A stretch of DNA of 64,000 bases from an uncultured Clostridia bacterium (GCA_934476675.1 CAKSOE010000003.1:62001-126000); one strand, 5' to 3'. Numbered from the stretch's first letter, positions 16,535 to 26,336 are shown. Notes: generated by a model from the letters alone, not told the origin. Translations and numbers: made by a program.

Positions 16535-18163
16535 CTATTTATTCAATCTTTTTTCAAATTCGCGCATGGCGTCATCATGCACCATTTCGGTACGCCTGTA
16601 AAGCTTAAAGGTTACTCCGTCTATCTCCGTTTCATACTCCGGCATTTCCTCATATGCCACGGCAAAATCGGCATATGCTTCAAAGCTCTTAACCGCTTCG
16701 GTAACCGCCGTCTGTCTGCCCTCCGGAAGATGCGTCTGCGCCGGAAATGCGGCAAGAATATAGTTTACATTATAGAACGGCGTCATATCCGTATCGCGCG
16801 AATCAACCTGCGGCAGCGAAACAATATAGTCGCTGCGGCTTGATTTTATTCCGACCGACGGCTCGGCATTTTTGAAAACATCTTCGTTAAATTTAAACGA
16901 CGACGCCAGTATTCCGAGAGTTTTATTCTGCGGCACTGCCTTATCAAGCTTTCGTTTAAGCGAAATAATTTCGTTTATGTCGCTGCGTGACTGCGGCAGC
17001 ATCGAGAAGTCGGGAATCAGTGCATAATGCTTTATTTCGCTTATTGAACCCGGCTGCACGCGCGGAATATATAGATTTGCCGTACTTATTACCGCAAACG
17101 CACACACCGCCGCAAACATTTTTACGTTCGTTATATGCTTTACAAGAATTATCACAAGCATTATCACAGACGGCATATACAGCAGAAGATGCTGCTGACC
17201 GTGGGTTTGCGTAAGAGCAAACATGACAAAGCACACAAGCATTTGTATCCACATAAATACCGTTCTGTATTCCTGCTTTTTCACAGCCGCGGCGATGCTT
17301 GCCGCAGCCAGCGCTGCTATAAACAAAGCTCCCGTATAGCGCGTCAGAAGCTTCAAATCCGTACCAATCGAAAATTTATAGCCGGAATACAGATTTCCGT
17401 AGTCTCTTAATAATATGTTAAAGAGAAAATCCTTAAATGCAAAGCACAAAAGCGCAGCCGCCGCAATGCAGGTGAATAAAACGGGAATCTTTTTGCGTTT
17501 AAATATCAGACTGTCCGCCGCCATTGCCGTAATAAACGAAACCGCAAAAAACGCATACCACCTGCGCCATATCATCATAAGCACAAGCAAAATTCCGATT
17601 ATCGTGTAACGAAGATATATTTTCTTATCACCGCCAAACCACAGCGCATAGCAGAGTAGTCCCAAAAACACGCCGCCTATATCGACAAACCCAATAAGCG
17701 TTATAAACAGCAGCAGCGGACACGTAAGAAACGTAATCAACAGCGTTATCCACGGCGCTTTTCCAATGCGTTTTGCTATATAATATACCATTGCAAAGCA
17801 CGGAACAAGATAAACGTTTACCAGTCCCAATATATACACAAGCCTTGATTCACCGAACCATTTCACAAGGTATGCGCTCACAATTCCGGCAGTATAATTA
17901 TAATCCATACTGCCTATTGATAACCATATGTTTTTCCAAAAATCCGCCTCGCCTATGCTTTTCGCCATATTTCGTGCAATATCCCAATAAGTGGCATCAT
18001 CCCAAAAATATATATTTCTGCTTTTTGTTACATAAATCACCGCTATAAAATTAATTGCCATAAGCGCAAGCAAAAAATAAAAAATACCGAAAAAATCCCT
18101 GCCTTCGTATTCTTCATTCTTTTCCGCCTTGTCAAGCTCGCTGAAAACAGTACGGCGTCCCAT
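16535..18163 (-). CDS. Putative GT-C family membrane glycosyltransferase
   Basis: A 542-residue polytopic protein with about ten transmembrane helices, opening with a cytoplasmic N-terminus and a helix at about 25-45. The first outside loop has NIYFWDDATYWDIAR, the acidic Asp-Asp pattern expected of GT-C/ArnT-like transferases that use polyprenyl-phosphate sugars. A soluble C-terminal part of about 150 residues follows (from PDFSMLPQSRSD). The sugar and acceptor are unknown. RBS GAAAGGAAGG precedes ATG. It lies 23 bp after the SNF2 gene and may be co-transcribed with it. Confidence 0.65.
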   Translation of the reverse strand: MGRRTVFSELDKAEKNEEYEGRDFFGIFYFLLALMAINFIAVIYVTKSRNIYFWDDATYWDIARNMAKSIGEADFWKNIWLSIGSMDYNYTAGIVSAYLVKWFGESRLVYILGLVNVYLVPCFAMVYYIAKRIGKAPWITLLITFLTCPLLLFITLIGFVDIGGVFLGLLCYALWFGGDKKIYLRYTIIGILLVLMMIWRRWYAFFAVSFITAMAADSLIFKRKKIPVLFTCIAAAALLCFAFKDFLFNILLRDYGNLYSGYKFSIGTDLKLLTRYTGALFIAALAAASIAAAVKKQEYRTVFMWIQMLVCFVMFALTQTHGQQHLLLYMPSVIMLVIILVKHITNVKMFAAVCAFAVISTANLYIPRVQPGSISEIKHYALIPDFSMLPQSRSDINEIISLKRKLDKAVPQNKTLGILASSFKFNEDVFKNAEPSVGIKSSRSDYIVSLPQVDSRDTDMTPFYNVNYILAAFPAQTHLPEGRQTAVTEAVKSFEAYADFAVAYEEMPEYETEIDGVTFKLYRRTEMVHDDAMREFEKRLNK

Positions 18164-18186
18164 TTGTTGTTCCTTCCTTTCAGTTT

Positions 18187-21100
18187 TTATTCAAAAAGAG
18201 ATACAATCTCATCGTCTGTCAAATCGGAAAAAGTTTCGCTGTTCACACGTATTATATCATCTGCAAGCAGTCGTTTTTTCTCCTGTAATTTCAGAATTTT
18301 TTCCTCAATCGTGCCTCGCGCGGCAAGCTTTATAATCTGCACCGCTTTTGTCTGACCTATTCTGTATGCACGGTCGCTCGCCTGTTCCACCGCCGCAGGA
18401 TTCCACCACGGGTCATAATGAATTACCATGTCCGCGCCTATCAGATTAAGCCCCGTTCCTCCGGCTTTTAACGATATTAAAAACACATCGCGTTCGCCGC
18501 CGTTAAAGCGGTCGGCAATCTCGGCTCGTTCGTAGGGCGGAGTTTTTCCGTCCAGATAAAAGCTTTTTATGCCTGTTTCGTCAAGCTTTTCGCGAATTAT
18601 CGCCAGCATTGAGGTAAACTGCGAAAATATCAGCAGCCTATGCCCCGACTCCACTGCGCTCTGCGTCAGCTCGATAAGCATTTCAAGCTTTCCGCTGTCG
18701 TGCCTGTAGCCCTCGTCAAACAGCGACGGATGACAGCATATCTGCCTTAGCCGCATAAGCAGCGACAAAATGCGTATTTTTCCGCTGCCGCCCTCCGAAA
18801 GTGCGGCAAGGGTTTCGTTTTTTGCCGTTGCCAGATACGATACGTACATCTGCTTCTGATACGGAGTCAAATCCGCATACATCGTATTTTCAATCTTTTC
18901 CGGCAGCTCCTTTAAAACGTCCTTTTTCATTCGCCGCAGAATAAACGGGCGTATGCGCGCCTTGAAATCCGCCGCTGCCGCTTTATCCTCCTCTTTTGTG
19001 ACCGGAGTGTCGTAACGCTGCCGAAATTCCGTAAGTCCGTACAAATATCCGCGCATTACAAAATCAAATATCGACCACAGCTCCGTAAGAGAATTTTCTA
19101 TCGGCGTACCTGTCAGTGCAAATTTGTTTTTTGCCGATATTTTTTTCACGCTTTTTGCGCTCATGGTACGCGGATTTTTTATGTGCTGCGCCTCGTCTAT
19201 AAAACAAAACGCAAATTCCGTACCCGAATAAAGCTGTATGTCGCGCCTTATTGCGGGATAGGAGGTTATTACAAATTCATAATTGCTTATGTTCTTTATT
19301 GCACTTTCACGGTCTTCACGCGTTCCGTCGATTATAAGCACCGCCGCATCGGGAATAAATCGCTCGATTTCGTTAAGCCAGTTATACACAAGCGAACTCG
19401 GCGTAATGATAAGCGTAGGCTTATCCGGCTTTTCGCCGTGAACAAACGCCAGAACCTGCAAGGTTTTACCCAATCCCATATCGTCCGCGAGTATTCCTCC
19501 GAACCCCAGTGAAGAAAGCTGTTTAAGCCATTTTACGCCGTCACACTGATATGAGCGAAGAACGTTTTCAAGCCCCGGCGGAATTTTCGGTTCCGCCTTG
19601 CGTATGCTTTCGATGTAGTTTTTAAAGCTTTCCTCCTTCTCAACGCTTTTTAAAGCGTCGAGGTAAAGCGCCTGATATTTCGGAACAAGCTTTTTTCTTT
19701 TTCTTAACTCGCTCTCGCTGAAATCCAGCCGGGCAAACAGCGACAAATCCTCTTTTTGCGGACTGTTCTGCAAATCGATAAACCTGCCGTCCTCCATTCT
19801 GTAAAATGAACGCTTTAATTTCACCGCATTCAGTATGCCGATTATCTGTTCCGAGGAAAGATTGCTTTCAAGCTCGGTTTCAAGCAGGTCGATTTTATCG
19901 TTATACGAAACGGATGCTTTTATTTCAAAATCGTTATAGCCTTTAAGGCTGTTAAATCGGTCGGAGGCAAATATCTCCGCATTAAGCGACAGCAGCGGCA
20001 ATTCAAATGTAATGAAATCGTATATCAAAGCATCGTCTGACATATAGTATGTGCCGTCCGACAAGTCAAAATGCTCGAACGAATCCGTAATTTCACGTTC
20101 GGCACGGTAATCGCGTATAACGATTTTTCTGCCCTCCGGCTTTTCGTCAGGAATACGCAGCACAATATTACCGTAGCTTACGGTAACAACGGCGCTTATC
20201 TGTCTGCCCTCAACGTCCAGATATACCTTGAATTCAGGATGTTCATTTACAATAAGCTCGTCCACACCCTGCATAACAACGCCGTGTCTGCCCTTTAAAT
20301 TCGGAAGAATATCCGCCGCAAAACGTATGGTATTATCGCCTTTAAATCCGATTTGTGTCCTGTTTTCCGTTTTCAGCGCACGGTAAACGGGCATAAAATA
20401 TCTGCGCCATTCATGGCTTGTACGGTAAATAATACTCTCATACAAAAACCACCGTCCGTCGCGCGTAAGCGCACAGCCGCGCTCGCTCACCGACAAGCCG
20501 ATTTCGCCCTCCGCCGCCTCGATATCTATCAGTATATCGGGGTCGTCATTTTTAAGCTGAACATCGCTCATGGCCATTCCGTCAAACACAAATGTGAAAT
20601 CAATGTCCTTTAACAGCGGAAAAATCCTCGCTGCGGTTTTTTCGCCGAACGGCGTGCGGTATACCGCCTTGGAATACATTGTATTCTGCACCGTGCGCAT
20701 CTCATACGCTTCGGCAAGAATATCTATCATGTCCCTTTGCTTATTCGGAAAATACGTTTTGTTCGGCGAATACACGGTGTGCCTGTCAAGCTTAAATTCT
20801 CTGCCATTTAAATAGCTATCCAAAAAATTCTCAATTCCGTTCATTGCTCCATTGCCGGGATCCATCGCCGCAGAATACGAAACATCGCCGTTCGGCATTG
20901 TATCGGCATACAGGATAAACCTCACATAAAGCGGCGTTTTTTCCTCCGCAAATTCTGCATATTCATTGCAAAGCATACCTGCAAGGCGGTCGTTTTCATC
21001 AGTATAGCCTGCCCCCTCCAAAAGCTCCGACTGCCGCTGTTTAAGCGCCGCCACAATATGCTTGCACATCGAACCCATTGTTTCGTAGTAGGGACAGGTG

Positions 21101-21306
21101 CAAAAATAGTCCTTCGGTTCATCGCCCGAAAATTTTATCTGCACATTATACAGTTCCGTACCGTCCACAACAGCGCTTATCATATCGTCACTGCGTTTCC
21201 TCAGATGCACTCTGCCCTCGCGCAGATATTCCAGTCCGCGCTTGTAAATGGTTGCCGAACAGTGTTTTTTTATAAGCTCATCAGTGATTTTCACTTTAAT
21301 CTCCAT
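18187..21306 (-). CDS. SWIM zinc-finger SNF2-family helicase-like ATPase
   Basis: A 1039-residue protein of the bacterial RapA/SNF2 class. The N-terminal SWIM finger uses Cys69, Cys71, Cys81 and His83 (CTCPYY-...-MCKH). A long SNF2-associated region follows; the ATPase core has ILADDMGLGKT (near residue 605), DEAQH (near 703) and TGTPIENS, and the C-terminal helicase half has LIFSQFTSML, LDGKTP and AYRIGQ. It probably remodels nucleoprotein complexes. AAGGA touches the ATG at 21306, whereas a GTG four codons later has GGAG at better spacing, so the start is uncertain by four residues. Confidence 0.9.
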   Translation of the reverse strand: MEIKVKITDELIKKHCSATIYKRGLEYLREGRVHLRKRSDDMISAVVDGTELYNVQIKFSGDEPKDYFCTCPYYETMGSMCKHIVAALKQRQSELLEGAGYTDENDRLAGMLCNEYAEFAEEKTPLYVRFILYADTMPNGDVSYSAAMDPGNGAMNGIENFLDSYLNGREFKLDRHTVYSPNKTYFPNKQRDMIDILAEAYEMRTVQNTMYSKAVYRTPFGEKTAARIFPLLKDIDFTFVFDGMAMSDVQLKNDDPDILIDIEAAEGEIGLSVSERGCALTRDGRWFLYESIIYRTSHEWRRYFMPVYRALKTENRTQIGFKGDNTIRFAADILPNLKGRHGVVMQGVDELIVNEHPEFKVYLDVEGRQISAVVTVSYGNIVLRIPDEKPEGRKIVIRDYRAEREITDSFEHFDLSDGTYYMSDDALIYDFITFELPLLSLNAEIFASDRFNSLKGYNDFEIKASVSYNDKIDLLETELESNLSSEQIIGILNAVKLKRSFYRMEDGRFIDLQNSPQKEDLSLFARLDFSESELRKRKKLVPKYQALYLDALKSVEKEESFKNYIESIRKAEPKIPPGLENVLRSYQCDGVKWLKQLSSLGFGGILADDMGLGKTLQVLAFVHGEKPDKPTLIITPSSLVYNWLNEIERFIPDAAVLIIDGTREDRESAIKNISNYEFVITSYPAIRRDIQLYSGTEFAFCFIDEAQHIKNPRTMSAKSVKKISAKNKFALTGTPIENSLTELWSIFDFVMRGYLYGLTEFRQRYDTPVTKEEDKAAAADFKARIRPFILRRMKKDVLKELPEKIENTMYADLTPYQKQMYVSYLATAKNETLAALSEGGSGKIRILSLLMRLRQICCHPSLFDEGYRHDSGKLEMLIELTQSAVESGHRLLIFSQFTSMLAIIREKLDETGIKSFYLDGKTPPYERAEIADRFNGGERDVFLISLKAGGTGLNLIGADMVIHYDPWWNPAAVEQASDRAYRIGQTKAVQIIKLAARGTIEEKILKLQEKKRLLADDIIRVNSETFSDLTDDEIVSLFE

Positions 21307-21318
21307 TCCTTGCCGCCG

Positions 21319-21344
21319 AAACGCCGTTTGTTTTCACGGCGTTT
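21319..21344 (-). promoter_or_regulatory. Leader hairpin just before the SNF2 gene
   Basis: AAACGCCGT (21319-21327) / ACGGCGTTT (21336-21344), a 9-bp stem with 8-nt loop between the promoter and the start codon. It ends about 12 nt before the start and could affect translation or act as an attenuator. Confidence 0.5.
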
Positions 21345-21366
21345 TTATACTTTTTTGTATCTTTCT

Positions 21367-21395
21367 ATTATAGCATAGTTTTTTTGTTTTTACAA
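21367..21395 (-). promoter_or_regulatory. Promoter of the SNF2 gene
   Basis: On the minus strand TTGTAA (21390-21395), 17 bp, TATAAT (21367-21372). Confidence 0.75.
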
Positions 21396-21420
21396 TATTT
21401 TCGTATGATTTTTTTGAAAA

Positions 21421-21459
21421 AAAGGAGCTGTAAAAAAAGTATTTTTTTACAGCTCCTTT
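21421..21459 (-). terminator. Palindromic terminator next to repeat copy A
   Basis: AAAGGAGCTGTAAAAAAA and TTTTTTTACAGCTCCTTT form an 18-bp stem with a 3-4 nt loop. It would stop minus-strand transcription of the 3D-protein operon before the SNF2 promoter and abuts the repeat at 21461. Confidence 0.8.
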
Positions 21460-21460
21460 T

Positions 21461-21683
21461 AAGGGGATAGGAAAAAAATGTTTCAGAACGGACAAACTGA
21501 ACCCGACGGCGTACATAGGTACTCCGAGAGGTTCAGTTTGTTCGTAGCAAAAAGGCATTTAAATTAAGAAAAATCGAATAAAATACGATTTTTTACAAAA
21601 CATAAGATTTTATTGCTTTTTAATGCACTTTATCCATCATAAAATTGCCTTTTTGTGGTCTGGACTTTTTTTACATCCCCTTT
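21461..21683 (-). repeat. ~221-bp palindromic repeat, copy A (inverted)
   Basis: Starts AAGGGGATAGGAAAAAA and ends TTTTTTTACATCCCCTTT. Inside are the AAACTGAACC...GGTTCAGTTT hairpin with a GTACATAGGTAC-type loop and the inverted pair AAAAAGGCA...TGCCTTTTT. It matches copies B (29014) and C (31496) over nearly its whole length in the opposite orientation. There is no ORF, so it looks like a MITE or a mobile terminator cassette. Confidence 0.85.
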
Positions 21684-21704
21684 AATTAACTTTTTTAGCG
21701 ACTC

Positions 21705-22709
21705 CTATTCTGCCATGTATACATCCTTGTATACAACTCCGAGCCTGTTTGCTTCGGCAACAGACGCAACGGCAACATCTATGATGTTCCCTCTGACCGC
21801 GCTGCCGCAGTCCTCGGCGCGCCTTAAACCGTAGCCGTCAATATAGACCCAGCTTAATTTCGGGATTACATTCGGGTCAACACCAATCGTCTGACCGGGA
21901 ATAATCTCACCCGCCCACGCAGTCGCATTGCCCCATATGCCGTTATCCGCATAACCCGGAGCATAGTGCGTGATCTTAAATCTTCCTAAATAGCGTCCTT
22001 TCTGCGGATCGCTGCTGACCGGTGCGTCCTCTGCGACGGTTTCCGATACTGCCGTCTGTACGGCGCAGTATTCACCGTCCGAGCTGGAAATAATTCCGAG
22101 TCCGTTTGGAACTGTAATATTTTCCGCATCGGGAATGGAAATCTTCATGGATAAATCATCCTGATTCCATGCCACGTCCAGACCGAACAATTCCGAAACT
22201 CCCCTTACGGGAACCAGCAGTGTTCCGTCGTCAACAAGTGTCGCGCTGCCGGAAAGCTCTGATTGCTTTCCTATCGAAACAGTGTCGCCGTCAGTATCCG
22301 AAAAATTATACCGCAGCGTGGCTGTGCTTTCGTTAAGCTTCAAAGCTGCGGTTATGCTCACCGGCGTCAAATCGAGACCGTATCCGCCGACTTTGCCGAT
22401 TATCTGCGAGGCATAAACCTCGATCGGCTTATCGGAGGAGGAGTCTGTTTTTAACGTGACGGTAGCGGTCTGCGACGGCTGATTCCAGTCAATCGTCATA
22501 CCTGCCGCCTCGGCAAGCTCCCTTGCAGGAGCAAGAGTGACGCTGTTACACTGTATAGGCGCGCATTTTTCAAAGCTCACGATTTCGGGCGCTTTTCCGC
22601 AAAGCGAATCGAGCTTAACGGTAATATCCCCCTCTGCGTGCGCTGTCATGCTTACGGCTGCAAGCAATACGGCTACTGCCGATGCCGCAGCCTTTCCTAA
22701 GTGATACAT
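21705..22709 (-). CDS. Secreted protein with stalk domain and C-terminal 3D domain
   Basis: A 334-residue exported protein. A signal peptide (residues 1-25, ending TAHA) is followed by a copper-amine-oxidase-like 'stalk' region with two VPVRG/APARE-type repeats and a C-terminal 3D domain. The 3D domain carries the three name-giving aspartates: IGVDPNVIP, RAEDCGSAV and NIIDVAV. 3D domains act in peptidoglycan cleavage or remodelling in Rpf/YabE/MltA-like proteins. RBS AGGAGG lies before ATG. It is last of the DUF815, secreted protein, 3D operon; a terminator-like hairpin precedes it at 22754-22778. Confidence 0.85.
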   Translation of the reverse strand: MYHLGKAAASAVAVLLAAVSMTAHAEGDITVKLDSLCGKAPEIVSFEKCAPIQCNSVTLAPARELAEAAGMTIDWNQPSQTATVTLKTDSSSDKPIEVYASQIIGKVGGYGLDLTPVSITAALKLNESTATLRYNFSDTDGDTVSIGKQSELSGSATLVDDGTLLVPVRGVSELFGLDVAWNQDDLSMKISIPDAENITVPNGLGIISSSDGEYCAVQTAVSETVAEDAPVSSDPQKGRYLGRFKITHYAPGYADNGIWGNATAWAGEIIPGQTIGVDPNVIPKLSWVYIDGYGLRRAEDCGSAVRGNIIDVAVASVAEANRLGVVYKDVYMAE

Positions 22710-22753
22710 TGGACTTTACCTCCTGACATTATGTATAAAAATATATGTATAAG

Positions 22754-22778
22754 AAGCCGCCGTTTACGGCAGCCGCTT
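22754..22778 (-). terminator. Hairpin between the secreted-protein and 3D genes
   Basis: GCCG-TTTA-CGGC core with AAGC/GCTT outer pairs; on the minus strand it is followed by CTTATACATATATTTTTA. It may attenuate expression of the 3D gene. Confidence 0.5.
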
Positions 22779-22779
22779 A

Positions 22780-23862
22780 TCAGCTGTAATTATTGAACAC
22801 CGCTATATCCGTTGCCGTGCCGTCGGTAATTCTTACAAGCGCATAGCTGTATTTATATGACGAATCCCATTTTATCACGCTGTCGTCGTCATTAAGCACG
22901 GCGCTCTGAATATGCGTTTTTGTTATGCCCGAAATACCTCGTGCGGAAATCTCGTATTCCCGCCCGTATTTGCAGACGTAAACCACGGTATCGGGAGATA
23001 TGTCAATCTCCATCGTGTCCTTTACTTTCCCGCTCTTGTTCATAAGCGATATTGTACCGTTTGATTTATCGGTGATAATTCCGAACGCATACTCGCATTT
23101 TGCGGAATTCTTCTTTCCGTACTGTGCGGCGATGCAGTTTTTCATGCCGCCGACCATACCGTTATACGTGAACAGTTTTTCAAAATTGTCGCCGTAGTCC
23201 TCATCGTTTGAGGCTATATCGTTTATATCGGGACGATAAATCAAATCTATCCGCACTACCTTTGTTTTGGAAAGATTAAAGCCTAATTTAAAGATGTCGC
23301 CCTTTTTTAAAGCCGAAGCATCGTTTCCGGCTATTGCCGAATCCTTTTCGGGAGCGGTATTTATAAGAACGTCCGAATTTATCGGAACACTTACGTTTCT
23401 TCCCTGATAATACGCCTGAACCTCATATGCGTTTTCGCCGTCATTGTTCTGTACCGAGGACAGCTTTTCAAAAACCATAAACGTATTTACCGCATCGGTA
23501 CGGTCGGGATATGCGGCGGGAGTGTCCTTTGGAAAAATCGGCAGCATACCCGTGCCTGACGGTGTCGGCGTCGGTGTCACCTCAGCCTTTTCTTTAAGCG
23601 CAGACACTTCGCCGCCCTTTATGTACACTCTTTTTTCGGCAGCTGCATATTTTTCCGGCAGCTGCGCCGAAATTTTCCCGTTTTCCGGCGAAAACATATC
23701 CGAATACACCAATATGCCGTTCTCATAGCATGAAATCACGGACTGCTCCGTACTTTCAAAAACAATTTTTCCGTCATTTACGGAATATTCAATGTCAGCG
23801 GCAAAAGCGCTCATTCCCATGACTGCCGCCGCTGCAATCAATAATGTTAATTTCATTTTCAT
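22780..23862 (-). CDS. Secreted hypothetical protein
   Basis: A 360-residue protein that I do not recognise. It has a signal peptide (residues 1-22, MSAFAADIEY), a small N-terminal beta-rich segment, a TPTPTPSGTG linker near residue 95, and a larger C-terminal part of about 240 residues without Cys-rich or enzymatic motifs. ATG follows AAGGATTGATTTGA; a second ATG two codons later is possible. It sits 5 bp after the DUF815 gene and before a 3D-domain protein, so an envelope role is likely but unproven. Confidence 0.7.
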   Translation of the reverse strand: MKMKLTLLIAAAAVMGMSAFAADIEYSVNDGKIVFESTEQSVISCYENGILVYSDMFSPENGKISAQLPEKYAAAEKRVYIKGGEVSALKEKAEVTPTPTPSGTGMLPIFPKDTPAAYPDRTDAVNTFMVFEKLSSVQNNDGENAYEVQAYYQGRNVSVPINSDVLINTAPEKDSAIAGNDASALKKGDIFKLGFNLSKTKVVRIDLIYRPDINDIASNDEDYGDNFEKLFTYNGMVGGMKNCIAAQYGKKNSAKCEYAFGIITDKSNGTISLMNKSGKVKDTMEIDISPDTVVYVCKYGREYEISARGISGITKTHIQSAVLNDDDSVIKWDSSYKYSYALVRITDGTATDIAVFNNYS

Positions 23863-23867
23863 TCAAA

Positions 23868-25025
23868 TCAATCCTTTTGCCTGCCGGATATGTATGCCGC
23901 AACAAACTGCTTTGCGCATCTTCCGTTTCTTCCGCCGTGATTCATCTGCCATACCACAGCCTGTTTTTCAATATCTGCGTCAATTTCAACATCATGCTTT
24001 TTAAGCATATCCGCAACAATATTTAAAAATTCTTTCTGATTCGGCGCCGAAAATACAAGGCTTATTCCGAAACGCTCCGAAAGCGACAGCGTTTCCTGGA
24101 GCTGATCATTCTTGTGAACCTCGTCTCCCTGCCTGTCCGCCCAGGATTCCTTGACAAGATGTCTGCGGTTTGAGGTTGCGTAAACCAGAACATTGTCCGG
24201 ATGCGCTCTTAATTGACCCTCCATCGCGATTTTGAGCGATTTATACTCCGCTTCTTCGGGAGCAAATGATAAATCGTCCAGAAACAGTATGTATTTATGC
24301 GGTTTTGCCGAAAGCGTTTTTACAATTTCGGGCATATCCTTAATGTAATGCTTCGGGATTTCCACAAGCCTTAATCCGTCCTTTGCAAAAAGGCTTAACA
24401 GCGCCTTTACCGAGGACGATTTTCCCGTACCCCTGTCACCGAAAAGCAGAACGTTATTTGCACGCTTTCCGTTTACAAAGGCTCTTGTATTGTCGATAAG
24501 CGTTTTTTTCTGAAACTCAATGCCTATCAATGAATCAAAATCCACCGAATCAATATGCGGAATACCGATAAATTCTCCGTCATATTTGAATGCGGTGTAT
24601 TTTGCAAATGCGCCGCTGCCGAGCTTTTTATAATGAAGTATCAGCAAATCCAGCAGCTCCTGCGCGTCCTTTGCCGCGGTAAGCTTTGTCAGCGAATTTG
24701 CATATTCCTCACAAAATCCCGTTTCATTTCCGGACGGCGAATATTTAAGCTGCACGGAAAACAAATTCTTGTAAATCTGTACCATGTCGCGTTTTGCCAG
24801 CTTATACAAATCGTTTCCTATCTTTTTCCCCGACTGAGCAAGTCTTGACAGAATATTATCATCGTTCGCCAAACGCGAGGATACATACTCCCGTATGCTG
24901 CTGTCCGTAATGCCTTCTTCTTCGGCAAAACGAATTATGCCGCGCATTACCTCTATATCGTCTTTCTCTGCAATCCCCTTAATGCAGGAATCATTTTCCA
25001 GGTTGTTAAAAATTAATAAATCCAC
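23868..25025 (-). CDS. DUF815 family AAA-type ATP-binding protein
   Basis: A 385-residue cytoplasmic ATPase of the DUF815 family. Walker A is LFGDRGTGKSSSVKAL, Walker B is YILFLDDLSF, and ATSNRRHLV is a sensor-1-like segment; NHGGRNGRCAKQFV closes the protein. I chose the GTG at 25025 because a TTGCAA-N17-TATAAT promoter at 25062-25090 would lie inside any longer frame and GGAAGG precedes the GTG. It is first gene of an operon with two exported proteins. The cellular role of the family is not established to my knowledge. Confidence 0.85.
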   Translation of the reverse strand: MDLLIFNNLENDSCIKGIAEKDDIEVMRGIIRFAEEEGITDSSIREYVSSRLANDDNILSRLAQSGKKIGNDLYKLAKRDMVQIYKNLFSVQLKYSPSGNETGFCEEYANSLTKLTAAKDAQELLDLLILHYKKLGSGAFAKYTAFKYDGEFIGIPHIDSVDFDSLIGIEFQKKTLIDNTRAFVNGKRANNVLLFGDRGTGKSSSVKALLSLFAKDGLRLVEIPKHYIKDMPEIVKTLSAKPHKYILFLDDLSFAPEEAEYKSLKIAMEGQLRAHPDNVLVYATSNRRHLVKESWADRQGDEVHKNDQLQETLSLSERFGISLVFSAPNQKEFLNIVADMLKKHDVEIDADIEKQAVVWQMNHGGRNGRCAKQFVAAYISGRQKD

Positions 25026-25061
25026 TTTTATCTGCACCTTCCGTAAAACTACTCGATTACA

Positions 25062-25090
25062 ATTATAACACAAAGATTTCTTAATTGCAA
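25062..25090 (-). promoter_or_regulatory. Promoter of the DUF815 operon
   Basis: On the minus strand TTGCAA (25085-25090), 17 bp, TATAAT (25062-25067), about 35 bp before the GTG start. Confidence 0.8.
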
Positions 25091-25241
25091 CAAAATTGTT
25101 AAGATTTTTAAGATACATAGGCATTTTATCCTAATATCGGATATTATTTTTGTGCATTTTTACAACGGATTTCGGTATATTCGACAAGAAATGTTACTTT
25201 TCTTTGACATACAGAAACAACAGCCGGACTGCCCGCAAACA

Positions 25242-25258
25242 AATAATAACTTATTATT
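25242..25258. promoter_or_regulatory. Palindrome before the GH130 promoter
   Basis: AATAATAA-C-TTATTATT, a perfect 17-bp palindrome ending 3 bp before the -35 box of the GH130 promoter. Its position suggests an operator; no matching regulator can be named. Confidence 0.45.
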
Positions 25259-25261
25259 GGG

Positions 25262-25291
25262 TTGACAACCGTTAAAATAATGTGTTACAAT
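25262..25291 (+). promoter_or_regulatory. Promoter of the GH130 operon
   Basis: TTGACA (25262-25267), 18 bp, TACAAT (25286-25291), about 65 bp before the ATG. Confidence 0.8.
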
Positions 25292-25355
25292 GACTTTATC
25301 CGCAAAAGGCAATTTATTCCGCCGCGCGGCAATACAGCAGTGAAAGGATGAAATT

Positions 25356-26336
25356 ATGAAAGTAATTAACGGAGAAAGCATACCAAATCTCCCGTGGGAG
25401 GATAAACCGTCTGATTGCAAAGACGTTATATGGCGCAGCAAAAACAATCCCATAATTACAAGGGATTTTATAAAAAATTCAAACAGTATTTTTAACAGTG
25501 CGGTTGTCCCGTTTGAGGGCGGCTTTGCAGGTGTGTTCAGAAGTGACGATACAATGCGTATTCAAAGACTTCATGTAGGAAAAAGCGCGGACGGCGTGCA
25601 CTGGGATTTGGACGATGAGCCGATACGCTTTATGAACGAGGATGGCGGATACAACGAATTTGAATACGGCTACGATCCGCGCGTATGTAAAATCGAGGAT
25701 AAATATTACGTAACTTGGTGCAACGGCTACAAAGGCTTCCCGACTATCGGTATTGCCGAAACCACTGATTTCAAGACATTTATTCAGCACGAAAACGCGT
25801 TTTTGCCGTTTAACAGAAACGGTGTGCTGTTCCCGAGAAAAATCAACGGAAATTACGCAATGATAAGCAGACCGTCGGATAACGGTCATACGCCTTTCGG
25901 AGACGTTTTTTACAGCGAAAGTCCCGACATGACCTTCTGGGGCAAGCACAAGCACGTTATGAGTCCTACGGGCGGCTGGCAGTCCACAAAAGTAGGCGGC
26001 GGTCCTGTTCCGATTGAAACAGACGAGGGCTGGCTTACGATATATCACGGCGTACTTACAAGCTGCAACGGCTTTGTATACAGCGCCGGAGCGGCAATTC
26101 TCGACAGCGAAAAACCCTGGATTGTAAAATACAGAACAAAACCGTACATAATTGCTCCGAGAGAGATTTACGAATGTGTGGGCGATGTGCCGAATGTTGT
26201 ATTCCCCTGCACAAACCTCTGCGATGCGGACACAGGCAGAATCGCTGTTTACTACGGTGCGGCTGACACCGTTATCGGAATGGCTTACACAACGGTTGAC
26301 GATTTGGCTAAATTCGTAAAAGAAAATTCATATTGA
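25356..26336 (+). CDS. Glycoside hydrolase family 130 (beta-mannoside phosphorylase)
   Basis: A 326-residue cytoplasmic five-bladed propeller enzyme. GH130 members phosphorolyse beta-1,4-mannosides, giving mannose-1-phosphate. The catalytic Asp107 lies in YGYDPRVCKIEDKY, close to the position of the general acid in short GH130 enzymes; NGVLFPRKINGNYAMISRPSD and KVGGGPVPIETDEGWL are further family blocks. Its length (326) fits the shorter mannooligosaccharide/mannosyl-GlcNAc phosphorylase subgroup rather than the ~390-residue mannosylglucose enzymes. ATG follows GAAAGGATG. It heads an operon with an AEC transporter and a phosphohexomutase. Confidence 0.87.
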   Translation: MKVINGESIPNLPWEDKPSDCKDVIWRSKNNPIITRDFIKNSNSIFNSAVVPFEGGFAGVFRSDDTMRIQRLHVGKSADGVHWDLDDEPIRFMNEDGGYNEFEYGYDPRVCKIEDKYYVTWCNGYKGFPTIGIAETTDFKTFIQHENAFLPFNRNGVLFPRKINGNYAMISRPSDNGHTPFGDVFYSESPDMTFWGKHKHVMSPTGGWQSTKVGGGPVPIETDEGWLTIYHGVLTSCNGFVYSAGAAILDSEKPWIVKYRTKPYIIAPREIYECVGDVPNVVFPCTNLCDADTGRIAVYYGAADTVIGMAYTTVDDLAKFVKENSY

